Shown here: in pieces, positions 11,700 to 21,915 of the stretch | How the letters are laid out: the number at the start of each line of letters is the position of its first letter | Numbering within the stretch: position 1 is the first letter of the stretch | Origin: Certhia americana | Taxonomy: Eukaryota; Chordata; Aves; Passeriformes; Certhiidae | DNA length: 64,000 nucleotides | NCBI GenBank assembly: GCA_018697195.1 | Contig: CM031878.1 | Location: 64,549,619-64,613,618, forward strand | Direction of reading: 5' to 3' | Translations under genes and position numbers: made by a program | Notes under the pieces: model-generated | Seen by the model: only the letters and a program-made list of their open reading frames with translations | The model's database searches: none | Told to the model about the DNA's origin: nothing

Positions 11700-12570
11700 A
11701 CCATATTAGAGAATGGACAGGCAAAGCTGGGTGTGGCCATGTGTGACAGTTGCCATGTGTGACAGTGGTCCTGTGTGATGGGGTGGCCGTAATAAGCAGA
11801 GGCATTGTGATGCGGGGCCCTGCCCTGGGGGGACCCTCCCCCCCCACTGAGGGTATTAAAGGCAGCAAGAGAGCCTGGGGTCCCCAGTCAGCAGCAAGAG
11901 CAGCTCGCTGGCAAGCACAGCAGCTCTCAGTGGACCAGGGAAACAGGTCTGTGGCAGAGGACACCACAGGCCGCAGCTGGAGGAGGAGAATCGGCCGCAG
12001 GGGCCGGCCCAGCGCAGGCCGCGGGCTGTATCGGCTTCCCTGCGCAGGATGCAGATGCAGGACACGGCACATGGACAGCAACGCGGCAGAGCAGGAGCAA
12101 ACGGGGCTGTCCGTGCACCTTGCAGTGCAGGTATAACGCCCGTGGTGGCTGTGCGGCATCACAAGAGCACGGGCCTGTTTTGAAGGAGGTCATTGTGTCC
12201 TTCAAGAGGAGCCTTCAGAGGAGCCAGGAGGAACCTTGCGGGCGCCTCGCATCCACCGCAGCAGCAGGGACAGCCTGGGAGGACAGAGAGCCACAGAGCA
12301 GGGACAGGGTATCCTCACTGAGGCGCGCGGAGCTTCGTGATGACTCCCGTTGGGCAGTGTGCAGTGCGCAGTGACTGGAGGGCGACGGCCGCAACCACAC
12401 GGACATGGGACCACACAGGTCGGCTGGATAATCAGCAGTACACCGCAACCCACAGCAGTCACAGGTGACAACAGGAAGCTCCTGAGGGCACACATAATAA
12501 CCATTCAGGTGGGCACTGCAGCAGCGGGCGCCCAAGCTGCAAGCAGTGAGCCAGAGGCCTACTAGAGACA
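11700..12570 (+). other. GC-rich, TATA-bearing segment of unknown origin
   Basis: The block is GC-rich and begins with a repeated CCATGTGTGACAGT (about 11,737-11,770). It has TATTAAA at 11854-11860 and then a long purine/GC-rich leader-like stretch. The open frame at 11750-12136 has arginine/glycine-rich composition with no motif. A TATA-like box plus a leader suggests the start of an LTR element or a retroposed promoter whose pol remnant follows immediately. This is inference. Confidence 0.35.
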
Positions 12571-12574
12571 AGGG

Positions 12575-13410
12575 TCAGGATGTGTGAAGCTGCCCCTGGT
12601 CCACGAGCTGTCTGAAGTGGACGAACAGTGGGAAGACGCCCTTGATGTGTCGGTGTCTGATGATGAAGAAGAGGTTCAGCAAGCTGTTTCTGCTTGCCAA
12701 GTTTACCGCATTGATCCTGCCATTGATATCACTGTGTTCATTACCACTCCAGATTCCAATCCCACTGGCATCGTTAGCCAATGGAATGACAAATGGTCTG
12801 ATCCCTTGCATGTCTTGGAATGGGTTTTTCTGCCTCATCAGCCGCAGAAGACGGCAACTGAAGTTTTGAGCTAATTGCTCACGTAATAGGCAAATGCCGA
12901 CAACGGTGTTTGCAATTGGATGGGGGCAGATCCTGCAAAGATCATACTCCCGATACAAAGGGAGGATTTTGAATGGAGCCTTGCAGACATTGTGTTCCTG
13001 CAAAGTGCTCTGAAATTTTCAGGGCAGATCACTTGTCATCTGCCAAACACAAGCTACTACAGGTAGCAAGAATTTCATAAAAATCTCTTTGCGGCCCAAA
13101 AGCTAGCCAAGAACCAGTGCAAGGACCCACTGTCTTCACTGACGGTTTGGGGAAAACAAGAAAGGCCGCTGTTACCTGGAAGGTTGGGACTGAGTGGCAA
13201 GTCCTGGAAAGCCATGAGGCTGGGCCAGCCCAATTGATTGAATTAAGGGCTGCTGTCATGGCATTTGAGAAGTTTTCCCAGGAACCTTTCAATTTGGTCA
13301 CGGATTCAGCCTAGGTGGCTGACATTGCACAATGATCGGGTTATTCAGTTTTAAAGGAGGTCAGTAATCCTGCCTTGTTTCATCTTACTGTGCCACAAAA
13401 ACTCGAATAA
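12575..13410 (+). pseudogene. Plus-strand ERV pol fragment: RT connection and RNase H
   Basis: The frame at 12584-12874 contains IVSQWNDKWSDPLHVLEWVF, typical of the RT connection domain. The frame continues past a stop at 12872-12874 with LIAHVIGKCRQRCLQLDG. At 13117-13314 is an RNase H with TVFTDGLGKT, IELRAAVMAFE and LVTDSA, so the Asp, Glu and Asp catalytic residues are still present. It stops at TAG 13312-13314, and recognisable sequence (SGYSVLKEV) continues beyond. Integrase and env are missing; the LTR follows within about 150 bp. It belongs to the same broad family as the minus-strand ERV at 1-7 kb. Confidence 0.8.
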
Positions 13411-13555
13411 CCCTGTCATTTTTGCAGCCAACAGGCAACATGGAAACTCTGACCAAACTGAAAGTCTTCAGTGGATGGATCATCAAGTGATGACTCAGAT
13501 GCAGATGACGCGAGTGATCATTCTGATGACTCCTCCACAAATGGACATGGAACAT

Positions 13556-13912
13556 TGTTCATTGTTCATTTTTCTTTTTCTTTTTTAAGTGGAAAAATGG
13601 TGAGATGTCGCCCTTGCTTTTGCATGTTTCGTCTAGCCTTCTGCTGTTTGGAATTTCTGGAGCCAGATTTCACACACGCGTTTTTGTAAAGAACAATTAC
13701 TTACATTCCTTTCTAAAAAGGAAGTGAGAGTTGATGGACCTATGGTTTGACCAGTGTGGTCTCAAAGGAGGTCAGTTGTTTGCCCAATGAAGGGGACAGT
13801 GTGTGTAACCTATATAAATCAGAGTTTTATAATAAACTTCCTCTTTTGCTTCTGCTTTGCTCGAAGAAAGGTGTGTGCGTGTAAGGGTTTTCGTTCGTGT
13901 CGAATTGTAACA
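13556..13912 (+). repeat. Plus-strand LTR
   Basis: The segment has TATATAAA at 13812-13819 and AATAAA at 13832-13837, about 20 bp apart, the tight spacing seen in alpha- and betaretroviral LTRs with a short R. It ends GAATTGTAACA at about 13912, and TGTT at 13556 could be the matching left end. The left boundary is uncertain (a later TG near 13,600 is an alternative). It lies after the pol fragment, so it is probably that element's 3' LTR. No primer-binding site is seen after it. Confidence 0.6.
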
Positions 13913-13920
13913 CTGTGCTT

Positions 13921-14952
13921 ATGATCCATAGACCCTTTGAGAAGCCAGAAGAAATATGGAAGCAGGGACAAAGAGCAGATGAAGAGATGGGAGCAAAAGC
14001 CAGAGCAGCAGATGCAGGGAGGCAGACACATGTCCTGCACAGCACCAGTGCTGATGACCTGGTTCTCCTGAATGCAGTCTCAGGAGAGAGGAGAGAAAGC
14101 CCAGTGCATAGAGTGCACAGTTCCTCAGCTGATGATCTTCTATTCCTGGACTACAAGGACTGCATTCATACGGAGGTGGTAAAGAAGTCTGTTCTTATGG
14201 TCCAGAAACCATGTGAATACCCTGCAGAGCCCCGGGACCAGGAAGTGAGCACAGAGGAAGCAAGAGGTGTAGGACCAGCAGATCGTGCCCAAAGCCCTCC
14301 TGCACCTTCAGTCATCAACACTGTGGATCGCCTGGCATGGCTGCGTCTTGCCTCACAAGCATGGGACGTCTGGAATCTACTGAGGGCTCTGCGCTTAGCC
14401 TACCAAAGCAGTCCTTCCCCTACCATCATCTCCAGCCCAGCACGACAGAGGTGGCTGAGGCTGAGAAGAGCGCTGAGGGATCTGCGCTTAACTTCCACAA
14501 CCCCCTCAGACAGAGGAGAGAAAGAGAAGAAGCTACCAACAGCTGATTGCACAGATGTGCTAGGTACAGGAAAGTATATCAGGAGAGATTTTCCAGACAA
14601 GGCTGTGCTTGAGATCCCAGGTTCCAGCCAGCAGCTTGTGGAACAGCCTGATATGGAACCCCATGTGTCACCAGCATTAACACCCACTGCAGCAGAGACA
14701 AAGAGCCATGGACATGAGACACACAGTCCCACAGCTGACACTGTGGTATTCGCGGAGTATAATGACTTTCTCCAGACGGAGGTGGTTAAGAAGGCTGAGC
14801 TTATGGTCCAGGAATAATTTGAATACCCAGAGGAAACACAGGAGCAGGATGAAAGCATGGATGAGGCAAGGGCAATAGAGACAGAAACCCAGCACAGGAC
14901 TTACACAGCTGCACAGTCCAAGGCCATCTCTGTCAGAGCTACAGGAGTGTGA
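13921..14952 (+). pseudogene. Unrecognised repeat-module ORF downstream of an LTR, broken by one stop
   Basis: From the first ATG at 13921 the frame is open for 298 codons to TAA 14815-14817. It then stays open with matching repeat content to TGA 14950-14952. A module occurs in up to three copies. It starts HS-x-(S/T)-AD at codons 14038, 14116 and 14722. In the two full copies, DYKDCIHTEVVKK and EYNDFLQTEVVKK are followed by LMVQ. An EYPEE-type acidic tail follows; the first copy shows only LMIHRPFEKPEE and HSTSADD. A middle part has two Leu/Arg-rich helices (WNLLRALRLAYQ and WLRLRRALRDLRL). In the third copy the Pro codon after LMVQ+1 is replaced by TAA. No family is recognised. The frame is open upstream to a GTG inside the LTR. 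It may be a captured or lineage-specific gene, now probably truncated. Confidence 0.45.
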
Positions 14953-15594
14953 CGTGAGGGGTTTCCTTTCATTTCTGTATCTTTTTCTTGTGTCAGCTTT
15001 TAATGGATGTGTGTATATATATGTATATATGCACACACATCTGTTACAAATGAAAAAATGGACTCTTTCACGATTCAATATGAATCAAAGATAAGCCGTT
15101 CATTGTGCTACAGAACACTGTTTATATTTACTTCTTATCGTAATCATGCACTATTTCATTGGTAGCTCTGCTTTGTCTGTGCATCTTTTGATTGGTAGCT
15201 CAATCTTGTCCATGAGTCTAGCATGCATCCTTTTTCTTGATCTAACTGGCTGGTTCTATAAGCGCCATCTTACATGGGTTGACACTCATGGGTATGACTC
15301 TCAGCAATTCTATGCTTCTTTCTTCTTGTAACATCAGCTTTTTTATACACAAAGATGTCTTCATTCTTTTTGTCACAGAAGGTTAGGCTGGTTCACTTAC
15401 TATGTGTCCATTTTTCTGTCAATATGACATCATGTACATATGTAGCATGGCTGTTAGTTACTCATGACACGTAGATTATTTAAGTATCATTTCTGAATGT
15501 TGTACCCATAGGTCCAGTTTGTCTACACTCTCTACACATTTGTCTACTGCAAAACCAGTATTATTACTTAGGTAAAATACCCACTTCTTCACCC
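14953..15594. other. Spacer with a duplicated inverted-CCAAT element
   Basis: No gene. A TA/CA microsatellite-like stretch is at 15010-15042. The word GATTGGTAGCTC/CATTGGTAGCTC occurs twice (about 15157 and 15193), giving two CCAAT boxes on the minus strand about 36 bp apart. Confidence 0.5.
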
Positions 15595-15885
15595 CCACTC
15601 AACTTTTGGAATGTCCCACATAGCAGAAAAAGAGTCAACAAAAGAGAGGGACTTGTTCAATAAATGCATATTTTCTTTATTTGTTGAAGTCTGCAGGAAG
15701 TTTTTTCACCCCAGTATAGAGGAAACTAGTTATTTGCTTAGATGACACAGACAGAAGTGGTTGTAGTGTCAATGTAAATTTCCTTGAGAAGGAAGCCTCA
15801 GTACAGTTTCATTTTCTTTTCTGAACTGTGCCTCCTCCACAGCGTTCCATGCTCATGGTTTACAGGAGCAATGCCGTCACGAGAC
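15595..15885 (-). repeat. Minus-strand LTR (solo or from a deleted ERV)
   Basis: Positions 15595-15627 match the window's first 33 bases (CCACTCAACTTT, CATAGCAGA). Positions 15,787-15,885 match the distal U3 of the LTR at 6,938-7,030. Between them, minus-strand AATAAA signals lie near 15,660-15,680. It therefore joins the end pieces of the other two LTR copies in one unit. No pol or gag follows directly, so it may be a solo LTR. Confidence 0.6.
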
Positions 15886-18800
15886 ATTGTAGTCACGCCC
15901 TTGAAATGATGGTTAGAACAACTATAGGGGCTAAAAATAAGCTTCTAATAGTAGTTCTGTCTTAGAACTATGCGTACACGCTAACAGTTGGAACAAAAAA
16001 ACCTGCAAGAACAATAATCCTAGTTAAGTCTTACTTCCCCTAAAGAAGACAAGAAAGACATGACTTTGTCTTCAAAATAGGAATTTTTGATTGTGTCAAT
16101 ATAATCTTATTATGACTGTTACAGCTCGTTATAGGATAGGGTGTCATTTATTGCTTCCAGCAGTGTTGGGGAGGTGCTGAGGAGACCCAAAATCAGAGGA
16201 ACATGACTTGAACTCATTTCGGCTATTATGTGATCATTTGAATAACTTCCAAGAAAAGGATGATTTAAGATTCTTAAATCTTAACACGCACAGCGACTAT
16301 TTTTTTTTTTTTGTTCCAGTCTTTAAAGTCAAGCAGAGTAGCCTGCACACTGTGTCTCAGTGTGTGTGCAGCCACTCTACTAGGCAAATGTCAAGATTAA
16401 AAGAAATGTGTCCTTCTGCCCGGCTATTGATAGTCCCAATTCTTAAAACATTTGTCTGTAAAGTTTAGAATAAATCTGTTGAGTTTCAAGCATTACAGCT
16501 TATGTTTCCTTTGACATTCCTGTTGCCTAAGTTCTAACAGCTTAAACCTATTCTGTCACCACAGCAGACATATCATTGCTTTGCCAGAGAAAGGCTAGAT
16601 ACGCTGAAACAGGAAAGCGGGATATGGGAAGAAAAACTTCATTTTTCATACGCAGGATAATTTGGAGACCAGAAGCTATTCCTGTGCATATCAAGAGCTG
16701 CATAGCAGGAGTATTGAGCTGCCTGACTAGCTCCTCAAAAGCCAACACCAATTTGCTCACAGCTTACTTTTAGTCTAGTGTGTAAGGGCCAAAACTTTCC
16801 CTCATGGCTGTCCTCCTGCTAGCTTAATGTTCAAAAAAATTCTAGTGCCGCTGAACTTGTGCACTCTGCCTGCCAGTGAGGACTTTGCTCTTGTCCACTC
16901 TAAATGAATTCCCTTGTACCCAGTTCATATACCACTTTCAACTTGCCTGGGGAATCCTGGTTTCCCAAGCGTAAAGTGTGCATTGCGGTCTAGGACACGG
17001 TGTTCACATCAGTGGTCACTGGCCTCTGGTGCTATGAAAAAGCCTTCTTCTTGTGTTACGCACTCCTGATGATGTCGTCTGCATGCCAAGGTGCTGTGAC
17101 AGTAGGTATCACGGGAGCAAGAATAATTATCTGGAAACTTTTGGAGCAGGATTACTTGAAAATATAAATCAATTTTTGGTCCTGACATTTATTACAATAA
17201 AGACAAATTGCTCAAAGTACAATTAGTATTTAAATACAAACACTGCGTTTTCTTGTATGTAGTTTGTCTTGAAAAGTAAACAACATTTATGTCTTGGATC
17301 ATTTCAGTTCGAGATGTTAGGCGCGTATCCGCTAAAACTGTGACACTCATTTATACAATGCAGGAACCCTTACACGTAGTGTGAGGATGCTGTCCTTGAA
17401 AAAAAACAGAAAATATCTTGGACATAACACAAGGTGAAGCCCTTGAAAAAGATCTAGGCAGAAACCAATAAGACCGTAGAGGCATAACTGAAGATTAGTT
17501 AAGGATGATTAAATTAGCTTGCCCGCAGGCTCTGGACTCAAATCAAGAAAATCAGTTTGATTGCTGGGTTACAGAAACAGTATACTTGGTTTAAGCATTA
17601 GGCTAACAGAAAAGAAACTTGGTGTAATGGTAAGAATGTGTATTCAAGACTCTAGGATTGTTCATCAACGTAAGTGACACACGCAATTCGGGTGGATCCT
17701 TAGGGTGTCTCAAATTATTACATTATTCGTCTGGAATCGGGTTCTGAAATGAAAAGGGGTCGGCCAATGAGGTTCAGATGATTTCCTCTATATAGACTTC
17801 ATTGAAGCATCAACTATATGAAACATCATATAGTAGAACCTGACAACACAGTCGAACTCATACTTCGTCAACTGGAAGACAGATATACTGTTAGGTGAAA
17901 ACTTCAACACTATAATGAGAAGGAACAACCGCAGAACCCCTTTCTGTCGGTATCATTGCGGTTCACCTTTGAGAGAGGAGGGGAACGAGAATTTGTAAAA
18001 AGTAACAGGGATGGACAAATTGTTAGTGTGAAAAAATAGTAACAAGCACAGAGTGCAACGAAAGTGCATCGCTGCAAAAGGTAGGGAAACACATGGGTTT
18101 CTTATTCATCTTGATCGAAATGTACCGTCCTGTCCTCCTCAATTGTTGAACCTATCAGGGCCTACAAGTGATAGAGGAAAACCATCGAGAGTTTAATAAG
18201 CAAAGAGGACCTGTGCTTCTGCATAGTTTGTTTGAGACCATCTGGGTAGGATCTAAAATCCATGTCAATGAGCAAAATCATTTTCCTCTATGTTGGGCAG
18301 GAGATGCACCAGTTACAGCTTATGAAAAGCATTTTAATGTGGAGTATACAGAATATAAAAACACCTCTATGCGAAACACAAGAAAAACAGAAAATTGAGT
18401 CACATATAGTTTGTATTTAGGTACTTCCCGGGACAGAGAAAGAAAGAGGACAGATATGTAAATTAGCTTAGACGTGGTTTTTTAAGGTTTGAAAACAAGG
18501 TATTAAAGCAATTTAAAGGAATAAGCTTATCGGAATGATGATTTTTTTTCCCATCCTGACACATTTAAAAACTCTTGTTTCGACATAGTTTTATATAAGA
18601 GTGTTCATTTACTCACTTTAAAGACCATATGTATTCTTATATGTTTCCCAATATAATTTTGCAGTTGGTCAAATAAGCCTGTAAACTAAAATCTTTTAAT
18701 ATATTTTTCAGCACAATGTCACGCACATAAAATACTATGAACCTACTCAGTAACTATGGAACAAGAGGCTCTAAGGATAGATACACGACCGATTAGGCAG

Positions 18801-19915
18801 TTATGGAATTAAGTGTAGAAATGAGATTGGGAGTATTTTTTTTTTTTGTGTTTGCTTATGATGAAATCTTTAAATCACATGAAAATATTGACTGATCCAA
18901 GAGGTATTTAATCCTAAGTGTTGTAGTTCTGTCTTAGGTGATGTATGCCATGGGTATTGTTTCTTACCAAAAATAACATTTAAAAAGTATAATACTCAAC
19001 TTGTTTTTTTTTTTCATTCACAAAAGTCTGAGAAGTTAGTAGCAGCAACATTCTAGTAGTGCATACCTATACACAAAATTTGCTTTTAATTCCCAGACAA
19101 ACAAACTGGGCATCCAACTTAGCAATGTGAACGATGACTTACACTTTCCGTCACAGCTGATTAAGCTGTAGCAAGTTACGTCCACCACGACACGGCTACT
19201 CGGAAAATAAGATATTCAAAAGCCAGAATAGGACAACTATGTTTATGTTTATAGGAAACGATCTACTCTTAGTATATTAATTAGCAGTAGATCAACCACC
19301 ATACATACCTGCAAAATAACATGGCACTGATAATAATGCAGCACATACTTTTTTAGAATGTGGAGTGTGATTGCATAACAGTAACATATGGAGACAGCTT
19401 TCCTAACATGTCAAGGTAGAGGTAGGAATAGCCTCTGAAGAAGATCAAGATGGCTGGGTTTAACAGCAATCAATTTATTTTACTTGTCATGGAACTAAGA
19501 ATTCCTAAGCAAACAAGAACAAGAATTATAGAAGAGATTTCTTGAAATAGAATAGAATGTTGTAGACATAAAGAGGAAAAAGCCACAAGAGAAATAATTT
19601 CAGAATCATCTAGCAACTAAAAGAAACACATGACATCATCCAATGTAAAATACTGGAAACAACTGTAGTATGTAGAAAGTAATACCCAAGAAAGAGCTAA
19701 ACGATTAAAAAGAAACAGAGGCATCAACTCATTTCAACAAAATGCAATAGTATACTTTCGTGAGTTACCGCAACACAGATAATCCGTGGCGTAAATTTAT
19801 AAAGGCAGTAACAAATCAGTAGAAAAAGTGGAGTAATTCCAGGAAGCTTTTGGAAGATCTTCGCCATTAAAAGATGCAGTGTTTAAGAATTTGATTTACA
19901 AAATCTTGGCACCAT
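15886..19915. other. Intergenic, no gene recognised
   Basis: AT-rich DNA with short open frames only. No exon, RNA gene or clear repeat family was identified by eye. Confidence 0.5.
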
Positions 19916-20174
19916 TGTTGTTAGACAAGGGAGTCCGGTCGGAAGACACCGCGATGTACAGGAAGACAGGGCCCTACCCCTCCAGTGCATTTAACCAATA
20001 CGAAATTAATAATGATGTAAGCAGACCGCAGTTTTATAAGACCATGCAAGAAAGTAATAAAGGCCATTTCACCATCTACCACATTGGTGTCTGTGAGTGA
20101 TTTGTCCGAACGACCATGTAAGTGGGTCGTCGTGTCTTTCTTGAACCAGGTCGCCAGCCTCGGAAGAGGCAACA
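19916..20174 (+). repeat. 5' LTR of the alpharetrovirus-like provirus
   Basis: The right end is CA at 20173-20174, two bases before the primer site. A CCAAT box is at 19995-19999, a TATA-like TTTATAAG at about 20033-20040, and AATAAA at 20056-20061. An R-like stretch (GCCATTTCACCATC, then ACCACATTGGTGT) follows. The left end TGTTGTTAGAC at 19916 is the best guess; no second LTR is available to confirm it. Confidence 0.7.
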
Positions 20175-20176
20175 AG

Positions 20177-20194
20177 TGGTGCCGAAACCCGGGA
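20177..20194 (+). other. Primer-binding site complementary to tRNA-Phe
   Basis: TGGTGCCGAAACCCGGGA is an exact 18-nt complement to the 3' end of vertebrate tRNA-Phe including CCA. It starts two bases after the LTR's terminal CA, as required for minus-strand priming. Avian leukosis-type viruses use tRNA-Trp, so primer use differs from the LTR's closest look-alike. Confidence 0.85.
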
Positions 20195-20316
20195 ACCGCC
20201 CCCCGACACACGGGCAGGTGCGACCGGGAAATCGGGAGTCGCCCGGACGAGTGAAAGACAGCCGGAGCAACGGGACTGACTTCGGCAGGGAGGACTCTCC
20301 CGGACCAGCGAGGAGG

Positions 20317-21915
20317 ATGGAAGCACTCGCGAAGGTCGTATCTCAGATTCATAAGCAATGGGGTATTGATTGCAAATTAAAAGATTTTACTCTCGCTGTT
20401 GCGAGATTGTTGCAACTCGGGGTCAGTGACCAAGCGGTGGATATTCTCCACCCAGAAATATGGGATAAATGTACTAAGGCTCTGGCCGAGGAAACGATGT
20501 CCTCCGGTTCCAGTAAAAGCCTTAAATCATGGGGAAAAGTCACGCAGGCACTGCAAAAGGCACTGCAAGAACAAGAAACCTGGAAAGCAGCTCAGAACTG
20601 CTTGCGGGTCACCCCGAGAGTGGGAGTTGGAGCGGCCACGCAGACCGCATCTGACGGTCATTCCACTGAGTCTAGCAAGGATGAAAAACACTCCCCTTTG
20701 CCCTCTCGAACTCTCAGTCCCGTCCGTAACTCACCCGCAGCGCAGAAGCTGCAGCCAAATAATCAAACTGTTAATGACTGTGAAAACTTTACTGGCAAAT
20801 TGGGCTGTGAAAAAACTTCGGAGAGACCCCCACCCTATAACCCCCAAAATAGCGCCGGAGCCGAAGGTGAGGGGGTGGGCGAAAAAGCGGCTTGCAAGAA
20901 TAAAGAAAGTCTGTTAGAAGTATGTGAATTGCACGGAGGAGGCGGGATTGCAGATAGAGAGAACAAGGAAAGTCTGTTAGAAGTGTGTGAACCTGCAGAA
21001 AACAAAGAAAGTTTGTTAAAGGCACGTGAATTGGAGGGAAGGGGCGTGGGCGCAGTCAAAGGGAATAAAGAAAGTCTGTCAGAAGCGTGTGAACTGGGAG
21101 GGGGGGAGATTCCTGGACGGGGGAGGGCGGCCGGTCGCAGCGCTCGCCGGACACACTCTTGTGGGGCGGGAACATCCCTCACCCAGGGGGAAGGAGCGGT
21201 TCAACCCTAAGAAAAAGGGCGGGGGCGGAGCCCAACAAAAAGGGTCTGGACTATGGAAGTGCTTGACCAGTCGACTTCCGGCTCTGATACAGACCACAGC
21301 TGGGATGAGTGGTCGCGCGGGCGGACCGCAGTCAGTTCAGACTCAGACTCGGAGAATGAGGGAGCGAGAGTAAGCTTTAGTGCTAGAAAAAGCGGAGTCC
21401 CTTTGCGCACAACTAAGAAAGAGCAAGAGAAAGATATACCCCTCACAGACTGGAAAAAGATTCAAATTGCGTGTGCTGACTGGGCTTTGCCGGAAGTTTC
21501 AGCGTTCCCGGTCAGAGAAGTGAACGGGCAGAAAACCTATTCCCCCGTGAACCCGAAAGAAATACAGGGGATTGTTAAAGCAATTGCTGACAAGGGAATT
21601 AATTCTGCTATGGTGTCTACTCTAATTGATGGCCTTTTTGGAAATGATAATATGCTTCCCTTTGATATAAAGCAAACATGGAGAATGATTTTTGATGGGG
21701 CAGGGATGATAGTTTTCAAACAGGAGTGGGAAGACAATTGTGCAAAGGCACTGGCTCAAGCCGCAGGAGAAAACCACCCTTTACAAGGGTCCAGCTTGCA
21801 GCGGCTGATGGGCACAGACTCAAGCACAAGCTCAGAACCTAAGAGCCCCAGAGGTCGCTGCTACCACCCGTGCAGCCAGAGAAGCTATTCGCACAGTATG
21901 CAGAGTGGTTGCTAA
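20317..21915 (+). pseudogene. ERV gag: matrix, linker and most of capsid
   Basis: The likely start is ATG 20317 (MEALAKVVSQIHKQWGID), after a leader that is open in frame from 20122. The N-terminal 90 residues look like an alpharetroviral matrix (KSLKSWGKVTQALQKALQEQ). A linker follows with PPPY (20827-20838), the late domain that recruits NEDD4-type ligases. Four copies of an NKESLL motif come next (20899-21096). TAA at 21208-21210 interrupts the frame in the linker. Capsid then reads on in the same frame (DWALPEVSAFPVREVNGQ, GNDNMLPFDIKQTWRMIF). A frameshift near 21,800-21,815 moves the capsid C-terminus to another frame; the first frame stops at 21913-21915. Confidence 0.85.
20899..21096 (+). 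repeat. Four NKESLLEVCEL-type repeats in gag linker
   Basis: Eleven-codon units start at 20899, 20962, 21001 and 21064: NKESLLEVCEL, NKESLLEVCEP, NKESLLKAREL, NKESLSEACEL. They are separated by Gly-rich spacers, with starts 63, 39 and 63 nt apart. All are in the gag frame. Confidence 0.9.

Noticed and set aside
11695..12571. Overlapping open frames of 84-155 codons on both strands
   Set aside because: GC-rich DNA gives chance open frames in many phases. Composition is Arg/Pro/Gly-rich and no motif or splice structure supports a gene.
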